Source: Reinekea marina
Lineage (GTDB): Bacteria; Pseudomonadota; Gammaproteobacteria; Pseudomonadales; Natronospirillaceae
Assembly (NCBI RefSeq): GCF_030409715.1
Contig: NZ_JAUFQI010000001.1
Coordinates: forward strand, 3,398,501-3,462,500
DNA length: 64,000 bases
Direction: 5' to 3'
In this document: in pieces, positions 57,499 to 64,000 of the stretch
Numbering within the stretch: position 1 is the stretch's first letter
Layout: each line of letters starts with the position of its first letter
The notes under the pieces: model-generated
The model's database searches: none
Told to the model about the DNA's origin: nothing
The model's input: only the letters and a program-made list of their open reading frames with translations
Position numbers and translations under genes: made by a program

Positions 57499-57514
57499 TT
57501 TACGTTAACGTCAA
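57499..57514 (-). promoter_or_regulatory. LiuR-like operator upstream of the acyl-CoA dehydrogenase operon
   Basis: TTTACGTTAACGTCAA is a nearly perfect palindrome (one mismatched pair) about 137 bases upstream of the first gene. It resembles the published consensus of LiuR, the MerR-type regulator of branched-chain amino acid catabolism in proteobacteria. No LiuR gene is in the window, and the MerR gene at 38716 is of a different subfamily. Assignment by similarity only. Confidence 0.6.
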
Positions 57515-57590
57515 TTCGGTGAAAATATAAATTTGTCAGTTAATGTGTACGGTTAACTCAGAAAGGCTGATAAACAGGAGGTTACAAGCA

Positions 57591-57614
57591 GAGTGAGTGT
57601 GTGCTCACTCACTC
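57591..57614. terminator. Hairpin after the DUF2750 gene
   Basis: Nine-base perfect stem GAGTGAGTG (57591-57599) with CACTCACTC (57606-57614), 27 bases beyond the DUF2750 stop on the minus strand. The T-run is poor, so it may be a weak terminator or an attenuating stem. Confidence 0.5.
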
Positions 57615-57641
57615 GAATCGGTGTTGTAAGGCAAGCCTTAC

Positions 57642-58019
57642 TTAGAACGACATGGCATTTGATAAATCATCATCGATATCACTTGGGTTAACCACTATGG
57701 CTTCCTCTTGGCGATTTGGGAAGACCGCGACCACAACTTGATCTTCTGTTAACCCAGGCACCCAACGAGTCTGCCATGCGTTTAAATCTATCGACTGAGG
57801 TTCACAAGCTTTCCAATCTCCATGAACCCACTGCTGCGCACATTCTTTATGAGGCCAAATAGGTAAACAATCACCATCTTCACTGTTCAACAACACAAAG
57901 CCTTTGTTGTCGGACAGGATCCAAATTTCCTGCTGCTCAAGCGCCGTTTCGACAAGGTATTCATACCTTTCTTGTGAATCGAGTTGCTCTAGGTGCTGGT
58001 AAGGGTTTGGGTTACTCAT
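57642..58019 (-). CDS. DUF2750 family protein
   Basis: A 125-residue cytoplasmic protein with the DUF2750 landmarks ERYEYLVETALEQQEIWIL (about residues 14-32), GDCLPIWPHKECAQQW (about 46-61) and a C-terminal acidic tail. GAAGAG before the ATG at 58019 sets the start; earlier in-frame ATGs lack it. Function unknown. It is divergent from the imelysin operon, and shares the Fur-box intergenic region, so iron control is possible but untested. Confidence 0.85.
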   Translation of the reverse strand: MSNPNPYQHLEQLDSQERYEYLVETALEQQEIWILSDNKGFVLLNSEDGDCLPIWPHKECAQQWVHGDWKACEPQSIDLNAWQTRWVPGLTEDQVVVAVFPNRQEEAIVVNPSDIDDDLSNAMSF

Positions 58020-58104
58020 AAAACTCTTCATCGTTGATATTTGAGCACAGTGTGCGGTGGTGTAACGCAAAGGTCGAGGTTTTTTATGTGAATATTTACT
58101 TTGG

Positions 58105-58123
58105 TATTGATAATCATTATCAA
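58105..58123 (+). promoter_or_regulatory. Fur box
   Basis: The sequence TATTGATAATCATTATCAA contains the perfect 13-base palindrome GATAATCATTATC (58109-58121) with near-consensus flanks, about 55 bases upstream of the imelysin start. It matches the Fur operator core well. A weaker, partly matching second site AAATGATAACCATT lies at about 58143-58156. The operon is therefore expected to be repressed by Fur in iron-rich conditions. Confidence 0.85.
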
Positions 58124-58176
58124 CTAATGTTTAATCGCACGCAAATGATAACCATTCCCAATAGAAGAGAGTCTCC

Positions 58177-59403
58177 ATGAAAAAGTTTCTGCTCGCCCCA
58201 CTTTTTGTTTGCGGCATTGCTCAAGCCGACATTACGCCTAGCCAAGTGATTGAAGGCTATGCCGATTTAGCGCTGGCCACTTACAGTGATGCTCTACATA
58301 CGGCGGAGCATCTGCATGAGCATTTAGAGAGGCTGGTTAAATCACCCTCACAGAGTGCACTAGACGAGGCAAAGGCCGCTTGGATTGCAGCGCGACCTTC
58401 ATACCAACAATCTGAAGTATTTCGTTTCGGGAATAGTATTGTTGATGATTGGGAAGGCCAGTTAAATGCTTGGCCGCTCGATGAAGGCTTAATTGACTAT
58501 GTCGACAACAGTGCCTATGAACATGAATTAGGTAACGATGGCAGTATGGCTAACATAGTAGCTAACAAGAAGGTTGGCGATCTAAAAGTATCACGACTTA
58601 ACCCGAAAACATTAGCCAATTTGAACGAGTTTGGCGGATCAGAAGCAAACGTTGCCACCGGATACCACGCCATTGAGTTTCTACTTTGGGGTCAAGATTT
58701 AAATGGTCACGCGGCCGGTGCGGGTAATCGACCTTGGACCGATTATGCAAAAGGCAGTGAGTGTCGCGACGGTCACTGCAAGCGCCGTGGGCAATATTTA
58801 TTGGCCGCCAGTGAATTGCTGATTGATGATTTAGCCTACATGGTGAATCAATGGGCACCAAACGAAGACAACTACCGAGCTGAATTATTATCGCTAGATT
58901 CAAAACAAGCGTTAAACAGAATGCTCTTTGGTATGGGCTCATTAGCCTTAGGTGAACTGGCAGGCGAACGCATAAAAGTAGCTTTAACCGCTAACTCTAC
59001 CGAAGATGAACACGATTGCTTTTCTGACAATACTCACAACTCTCACTACTACAACGCTCAAGGCATCGCCAACCTTTACTTTGGCCACTACACCGATGCT
59101 AATGGTGAGACGTTGTCTGTGCCTAGTTTGCGCGACTACTTTGCAAGCCAAGGAGATTTTGAGTTTATTAACAACGCCGATGCTGCTTTTAATGCGACCG
59201 AAGCAAGCTTAATGAAAGTGGTTAAAAGCGCTGAAGCGGGCATTGCATTCGATCAACTCATCGCACCAGGTAATGCCACTGGCAAAGCCTTGTTAACAGA
59301 CGCCATTAATAGTCTTGTAAATGAAACACATGTCATTGAGCGTATGGCTCAGCTTTTAGACATTGCACAACTAACACCTGACGATGCTGGACATGAATTT
59401 TAA
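58177..59403 (+). CDS. Imelysin-family iron-regulated protein
   Basis: A 408-residue exported protein with a signal peptide (LLAPLFVCGIAQA, cleavage after about residue 17). Imelysin-type helical domain: the conserved GYHAIEFLLWGQD at about residues 161-173 contains the GxHxxE metal-binding motif, and KGSECRDGHCKRRGQYL has the paired Cys near 192-197. Imelysin proteins are periplasmic, iron-regulated and possibly iron-binding. First gene after the Fur box; it overlaps the next by 20 bases. AGAGAG lies upstream of the ATG. Confidence 0.9.
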   Translation: MKKFLLAPLFVCGIAQADITPSQVIEGYADLALATYSDALHTAEHLHEHLERLVKSPSQSALDEAKAAWIAARPSYQQSEVFRFGNSIVDDWEGQLNAWPLDEGLIDYVDNSAYEHELGNDGSMANIVANKKVGDLKVSRLNPKTLANLNEFGGSEANVATGYHAIEFLLWGQDLNGHAAGAGNRPWTDYAKGSECRDGHCKRRGQYLLAASELLIDDLAYMVNQWAPNEDNYRAELLSLDSKQALNRMLFGMGSLALGELAGERIKVALTANSTEDEHDCFSDNTHNSHYYNAQGIANLYFGHYTDANGETLSVPSLRDYFASQGDFEFINNADAAFNATEASLMKVVKSAEAGIAFDQLIAPGNATGKALLTDAINSLVNETHVIERMAQLLDIAQLTPDDAGHEF

Positions 59404-60805
59404 TCACCTCACCAAACGCTTAGTTGGTTTAAGTATGGCGGTGGCTGTTTATTCAGCCACCGCTTTTGCGCAACTGCCACTGACTGGCGGGCAAACCACC
59501 ACACAAAAAACCGGCTCTGCGGCCTTTAGCCAACCTGCGGCCAACTTACCTTTACTCGATCAAGTCGATTTCAGCGTAGGGAACTCATTTTTTCGCAACC
59601 CTTGGGTGATTGCACCCAGCTCCACCATAGCCCGTGATGGGCTCGGGCCACTATTTAATACCAATGGCTGCCAAAACTGCCACATACGCGACGGTCGTGG
59701 TCATGCGCCCATGAATAAAGACGATACAGCGACTTCAATGCTGGTGCGACTATCGCTTGCGGCTTTGACCGCCGAAGATAAACGCCAACAACTTAAGAAG
59801 GGGCCAATAGCCGAACCTAGATACGGGCACCAATTTCAAGATGGTGCTGTACCAGGCGTGGCTCCAGAAGGTCGCATTGAAATGGCTTGGACTACCGAGT
59901 CGTTTCGTTACCCAGATGGCGAAAAAGTTACGTTAAGATCTTCGCAATTATCACTGGCCAACCTTAACTATGGCGAGCTGTCTGAACGGGTACAAACCTC
60001 AATACGAATTGCGCCCCAGATGATTGGGCTTGGGTTGCTCGAACAGGTAAGCGAACAAAGCATTCTCGCAAATGCTGACCCAGATGATGTCGACAATGAT
60101 GGTATTTCTGGCCGAGCCAATTTTGTTTGGAATGTTCGGCAACAACAAACTCAGTTAGGTCGATTCGGTTGGAAAGCTGGCATGCCCACCTTAGAACAAC
60201 AAAATGCTGCGGCTTTTAACGGTGATTTGGGGATAACCAGTGAGATGTTTCCTAAAGATCACTGCACAGAAATTCAACGTCAATGTCTTAGCGCCCCCAA
60301 TGGCGATTCAGGTGCTGAAAAAGAATTGCAAAAAGATATACTCACCGCGGTCACTTTTTACACTCGTCATTTAGCCGTGCCTATGCAACGTAACCATGAT
60401 AATAAAGAGGTTACGCAAGGAGAAGTGTTATTTAAATCGACAGGTTGCGCTGCTTGCCATACACCCACAATGAAAACACCTTATCTAGCCGATTTACCCG
60501 CGCTGTCTGAGCAAACCTTTCATCCCTTTACCGATTTATTGTTACACGATATGGGACCTAAGTTGGCTGATCATCGAGAAGAATTTTTAGCCAGTGGTCT
60601 CGAATGGCGAACGCCACCATTATGGGGGACGGGCTATGCACTTGAAGTAAATGAACAGGTGGCGTTATTGCACGACGGTCGCGCGCAAAGTGTCGAGGAA
60701 GCTATTTTGTGGCACGGTGGTGAAGCCGAACAAAGCCGACAACGTTTTATCCATTTAACGAAGCAAAAGCGAGACGCCTTAATTGCATTCGTTAACTCAC
60801 TTTAA
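59384..60805 (+). CDS. Di-heme oxidoreductase, DUF1111 (thiol-oxidoreductase-like)
   Basis: A 473-residue exported protein with a signal peptide (VGLSMAVAVYSATAFA) and two c-type heme motifs, CQNCH (about residues 98-102) and CAACH (about 363-367). Such DUF1111 proteins resemble bacterial di-heme peroxidases and accompany imelysin in iron operons. It probably transfers electrons in the periplasm. The start may instead be the ATG at 59393. The overlap with imelysin signals coupling; the 9-base gap to the next gene does the same. Confidence 0.88.
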   Translation: MLDMNFNHLTKRLVGLSMAVAVYSATAFAQLPLTGGQTTTQKTGSAAFSQPAANLPLLDQVDFSVGNSFFRNPWVIAPSSTIARDGLGPLFNTNGCQNCHIRDGRGHAPMNKDDTATSMLVRLSLAALTAEDKRQQLKKGPIAEPRYGHQFQDGAVPGVAPEGRIEMAWTTESFRYPDGEKVTLRSSQLSLANLNYGELSERVQTSIRIAPQMIGLGLLEQVSEQSILANADPDDVDNDGISGRANFVWNVRQQQTQLGRFGWKAGMPTLEQQNAAAFNGDLGITSEMFPKDHCTEIQRQCLSAPNGDSGAEKELQKDILTAVTFYTRHLAVPMQRNHDNKEVTQGEVLFKSTGCAACHTPTMKTPYLADLPALSEQTFHPFTDLLLHDMGPKLADHREEFLASGLEWRTPPLWGTGYALEVNEQVALLHDGRAQSVEEAILWHGGEAEQSRQRFIHLTKQKRDALIAFVNSL

Positions 60806-60814
60806 AAGGTTTAT

Positions 60815-61690
60815 ATGAAGCGCTTTCTATTTTTACTGGCCACTGGCTTCTATTCTTTGCTGGGTTCATTGAGCGCGGAAGAAAACCGTTACGACTTGGA
60901 CGTTTTAAGGCAATTTAAAACCTATACAGCACAACTAGAAAATGCTGTGACCAGCCAATGCGCAACCGGATCTGGTGTTCACTTCACTCAACTATGGACA
61001 GAAACCGCATCGCAATGGTTTTTAATTAAAGGGTTAGGGTTACCCGCGCTTGAGTTTTTACAGTTAGATCATCAAGTTGTGTTTTGGCCCGATTCAAAAG
61101 ATCGTTTACGGCAACAAGTAATCAATGCTCTCACCACACAACCAAGCTCATCTCAATTAGATGCCTTACCAAACTCCGTGATGAGCTTATCGGCCATTGA
61201 ATACATTCAAACGCTTACGCCCAGTGATAAACATTGCCAATGGCAAAAGGCCATAATGGAAAAGCAAACTGGAGTCGCAATAAAACTGTTTGAACTTCAA
61301 CAGTATTATGAGTTTTCAACCTTCGAACAAGTCACCGCGTTGCACTCGAGTGTGTTGCTTAGTCAGAGTTTATTGAAAGAAGTATTATCGAATAGCGATA
61401 AAGTTAACTGGGCTTTAGCGCCGGGGTGGCGGTCTCAATCTGGTTGGCCAATTTTACAGGCACTGAGCGCTCAAATTAACACCTTGTTTACGCAGCTCGA
61501 CCCTGGTTCTGATCAGCGTGCACGAACAGAACAGTTGCTTTCTCAAGTGATTAATTCAGACTTATCTTTAACTCAATCAGAGTTAACAAACTTAAACCAA
61601 CAACTCAAATCGCTTGCGCAATATATAGAAAATGATCTTGCCTCATCACTCGATGTTTATTTAGGGTTTAACAATTTTGACGGTGATTAG
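60815..61690 (+). CDS. Second imelysin-like protein (shortened)
   Basis: A 291-residue exported protein with a signal peptide (RFLFLLATGFYSLLGSLSA). It has the imelysin-like helical architecture and GLGLPALEFLQLD near residues 73-85, where the first imelysin has GYHAIEFLLWG. The His of GxHxxE is replaced by Pro, so metal binding is probably altered. AAGG precedes the ATG. It overlaps the DUF1513 gene by 14 bases. Confidence 0.78.
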   Translation: MKRFLFLLATGFYSLLGSLSAEENRYDLDVLRQFKTYTAQLENAVTSQCATGSGVHFTQLWTETASQWFLIKGLGLPALEFLQLDHQVVFWPDSKDRLRQQVINALTTQPSSSQLDALPNSVMSLSAIEYIQTLTPSDKHCQWQKAIMEKQTGVAIKLFELQQYYEFSTFEQVTALHSSVLLSQSLLKEVLSNSDKVNWALAPGWRSQSGWPILQALSAQINTLFTQLDPGSDQRARTEQLLSQVINSDLSLTQSELTNLNQQLKSLAQYIENDLASSLDVYLGFNNFDGD

Positions 61691-62732
61691 TCGGCGAGCG
61701 TTTTTAGGCCAAGGGTCGGCTTTGGCGTTAGCCACTCAACTTAAATCTTTAGCCTTTGCAAACGCCACGACCAATACTGACGAGCTAATCATTGGCGCGT
61801 CCAGATTAGGCAGCGACCACTTTGCCATCAGCGCGGTAAACCTCAATGGCGCGCTGCAATGGCAACTGCCTTTACCGGGCCGCGGGCATGATATTGCACT
61901 GCACCCAAGCCTAGACTTTGGTATTGCCATTGCGCGTAGACCAGGCCGCTATTTACAGTTATTTAGCTCACGAACCGGCCAAGATTTAGGGCTAGTCAGA
62001 GTTAGTAATCATTTAAAGTTAAACGGCCACGCTTGCTGGGTAAACAACAAGCTCATTGTCAGCGCCAGTCATCGAGCCAGCTCTCAAATGTGTTTACTCA
62101 GCTACAAATTAGCTGACAATAAATTGGTTGAAGTTGGCCAGCAGTTTTTTGATTATGTTGGTCCACATGAAATCGCCTCTACGCCCAATGCCATTTGGGT
62201 TGCTGTTGGCGGCTTAAAAACCAAGGGTCGAGAAGTGACCAACAAAAATAGTCTAACCTCATTTTTGCTTCAGCTATCACCCAATAACTTGACTGTTGAA
62301 AAAGAGTTCCCGGCTCCTTTTGCCGGGCTTAGTTTAAGGCACCTTGCCTGCTCTGACAGCGGAAGCCCTTATATTGCGGGCCAATACCAACTGGACCCAG
62401 GCGACAGCCCGCCACTGTTGTTTGCGCTAAAAAATGAAACGCTCACGCCACTGAAGGCACCGCCTAGCCTTTGGGCTCAACTGAAAGGCTATATTGGCAG
62501 TGTGGAAGTCAGTGAAGGAATGATTGTAGCAACCAGCCCTCGTGCTCACTGGCTAGGCTGGTTTGCAGAGCATAATTTTGAATTGACCGATCAGTTTTTA
62601 CTGCCAGACGTATGCGCGCTGGCAGCAACCTCGCAAGGTTTGTTCGCAGGTTCAGGCACAGGGAGAGTCTACAACCAAGGAGATGTGATTCCGAGCAAGA
62701 TACGATGGGATAACCATTTCAGCGTGACTTGA
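61677..62732 (+). CDS. DUF1513 protein with Tat signal
   Basis: A 351-residue protein. The twin-arginine motif SRRAFLGQG at residues 5-13 and the hydrophobic stretch to about 30 mark a Tat-exported, folded periplasmic protein. The rest forms a beta-propeller-like DUF1513 domain (key pieces GRGHDIALHPS and YVGPHEI). It uses TTG at 61677 (a GTG at 61683 is an alternative). Fourth gene of the imelysin operon. It usually accompanies imelysin and DUF1111, so a role in periplasmic iron handling is plausible. Confidence 0.87.
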   Translation: MTVISRRAFLGQGSALALATQLKSLAFANATTNTDELIIGASRLGSDHFAISAVNLNGALQWQLPLPGRGHDIALHPSLDFGIAIARRPGRYLQLFSSRTGQDLGLVRVSNHLKLNGHACWVNNKLIVSASHRASSQMCLLSYKLADNKLVEVGQQFFDYVGPHEIASTPNAIWVAVGGLKTKGREVTNKNSLTSFLLQLSPNNLTVEKEFPAPFAGLSLRHLACSDSGSPYIAGQYQLDPGDSPPLLFALKNETLTPLKAPPSLWAQLKGYIGSVEVSEGMIVATSPRAHWLGWFAEHNFELTDQFLLPDVCALAATSQGLFAGSGTGRVYNQGDVIPSKIRWDNHFSVT

Positions 62733-62785
62733 ACACAAGCTAAAAGCCTGAGACTATCAGGGCATATATCACACCCGAGGTCTGT

Positions 62786-64000
62786 ATGATTTTTCCAAAC
62801 AATGATGATGGCTGTGGCTGGCTTAACCAACTCGCACCACGTACGCCTAACGTTGAACTAAAAAAAGCGATCCAATGCGATTGGCTGATCATCGGCGCGG
62901 GTTACACGGGCTTGTCTGCAGCACGACAACTTGCAGCACTGCGACCCAATGACCGTATTGTTATTGTTGATGCACAACGCGCGGGCGAAGGTGCCAGTGC
63001 CAGAAATTCTGGCTATTTAGTTGACTCAACTTTGAACGACGGCCACCTGACCGGAGAGCACCTCAGTTTATACAAGCAAAAATATGATTTAAATCGAGCC
63101 GCCTTAGAAACAGTTAAAAGATTTGTGGATGCTTATCAGGTAGATTGTGATTGGGATGACTCAGGAAAATTTCACGCAACGTCGATGCTCAAAAACGAAG
63201 CAAAGCTCACTCAATTTCATCAAACATTGGCCAGCTGTGGCATTAAAAGTTCATTGCTGGCGGGTAGCGAGTTACACGAGCGCCTTGGTACCAAATTTTA
63301 TCGCATGGCGGTGCACACGGAAGGTGGAGTCATGTTACAACCGGCTAAATTAGCGCGCGCTATGATTACCGCTTTACCCAATAATGTGGCGTTATATGAG
63401 AATACGCCTGTCCACAAAATAGAATACGGCTCCAAAAAAGTATCGGTGACTACACACCAAGGTTCAGTGACGGCGAAACAAATTTTATTATGTGCTAACG
63501 GCTTTTTGCCATCGTTAGGTGCATTCACGCAACGCGCCTTTCCTTTGACGTTAACCGCTAGCTTAACCCGTACGCTTACCGAACAAGAATATTCATCAAT
63601 CGGCTCGCCAAAACCTTGGGGGTTATTGTCGGCACAAGCTATGGGCGCAACCGTACGGTTAACCGAAGATAAACGCATTATGATTCGTAATACGGCTGAA
63701 GCGATCACCGGTGTTCACTTATCAACTCAAGGGTTGCAACGGCGTATTCATGTTCACAAGCAGGGCTTAGAAAAACGTTTCCCTTCTCTGCCCGATAACC
63801 TCATAGAGCACAGCTGGGCAGGCATCACCTGTATCAGCGGAAACTCAGCGAATATTTTTACTCGGGTCTCAGAAAATTGCCTTGCCGCTGGCTGCTATAA
63901 CGGTGGAGGTATTGGCTTGGCTACGCACTTTGGTGAGCAGCTCGCTTATTTAGCCATCGGCGAGAACACGCCAGAAATTGAACAGATAAACCAGCGCCCA
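62786..64000 (+). CDS. FAD-dependent oxidoreductase of the DAO/PuuB type (3' end beyond the window)
   Basis: An open frame of 405 codons running from the ATG at 62786 to the right edge without a stop. The N-terminal FAD motif is WLIIGAGYTGLSAARQLA (about residues 37-54), then VDAQRAGEGASARNSG (about 68-83), a signature of DAO-family amine/amino-acid oxidases such as gamma-glutamylputrescine oxidase (PuuB). The C-terminal NGGGIGLATHFGE segment is present near 371-383. It follows the DUF1513 gene by 53 bases; it may be a separate unit. GAGG precedes the start. The substrate is not defined. Confidence 0.87.
   Translation, partial: MIFPNNDDGCGWLNQLAPRTPNVELKKAIQCDWLIIGAGYTGLSAARQLAALRPNDRIVIVDAQRAGEGASARNSGYLVDSTLNDGHLTGEHLSLYKQKYDLNRAALETVKRFVDAYQVDCDWDDSGKFHATSMLKNEAKLTQFHQTLASCGIKSSLLAGSELHERLGTKFYRMAVHTEGGVMLQPAKLARAMITALPNNVALYENTPVHKIEYGSKKVSVTTHQGSVTAKQILLCANGFLPSLGAFTQRAFPLTLTASLTRTLTEQEYSSIGSPKPWGLLSAQAMGATVRLTEDKRIMIRNTAEAITGVHLSTQGLQRRIHVHKQGLEKRFPSLPDNLIEHSWAGITCISGNSANIFTRVSENCLAAGCYNGGGIGLATHFGEQLAYLAIGENTPEIEQINQRP

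Overview
The window looks like the chromosome of a marine gammaproteobacterium, most like the Oceanospirillales/Saccharospirillaceae (Reinekea-like), but no sequence here fixes the genus. The evidence is gene order and content: pilT-pilU divergent from yggS-proC-yggT-metX-metW-DUF4426-rdgB-hemW, a waaA gene, a Fur-controlled imelysin operon and a branched-chain keto-acid dehydrogenase operon. I saw no rRNA, tRNA, CRISPR array, insertion sequence or prophage. Base composition is moderate (by eye mid-40s %GC), and the 448-2914 segment looks more AT-rich.

Layout. 1-300: a cobalamin riboswitch on the minus strand, facing a gene that leaves the left edge. 351-3011: a TetR regulator and an MFS drug-efflux pump between two identical 97-bp direct repeats; the right copy contains the 3' end of a glyoxalase II-like gene. 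3.7-7.8 kb: hydrolase, lipoprotein, small membrane protein, GMC oxidoreductase and a small TPR-like membrane protein. 7.8-18.5 kb: housekeeping block (type IV pilus retraction ATPases, PLP homeostasis, proline and methionine synthesis, nucleotide clean-up, heme chaperone, Kdo transferase, parvulin, HAD phosphatase). 18.5-28.6 kb: LysR regulator, three 159-bp tandem repeats, a reductase, decayed gene remnants, katG with a GATC-rich upstream region, an M14-like metalloenzyme and a large predicted secreted metalloprotease.

29.0-33.2 kb: a membrane PAS histidine kinase with two response regulators, one a diguanylate cyclase. 33.4-36.7 kb: a subtilisin-like protease with an unusual membrane insert. 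37.2-45.9 kb: RNA modification (TrmH-like, RsuA), MerR/TipAS regulator, racemase, PP-loop ligase, two lipoproteins and the RhlE helicase. 46.0-51.8 kb: a dense signalling island of two soluble kinases divergent from a four-gene operon (REC-PAS, a small unknown protein, HDOD, and a REC with a degenerate HD-GYP domain).

51.9-57.4 kb: acyl-CoA dehydrogenase, LiuC-like hydratase and BKDH E1 alpha/E1 beta/E2, with a LiuR-like palindrome upstream, consistent with branched-chain amino acid breakdown. 58.1-62.7 kb: Fur boxes followed by imelysin, di-heme DUF1111, a second imelysin-like protein and a Tat-exported DUF1513 protein, a periplasmic iron-related system. An FAD oxidoreductase runs off the right edge.

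The strongest leads for something new are the repeat-flanked efflux cassette, the protease with a membrane hairpin between propeptide and catalytic domain, the signalling island with a catalytically altered HD-GYP protein and a free-standing copy of its tail module, and the 159-bp structured tandem repeats.
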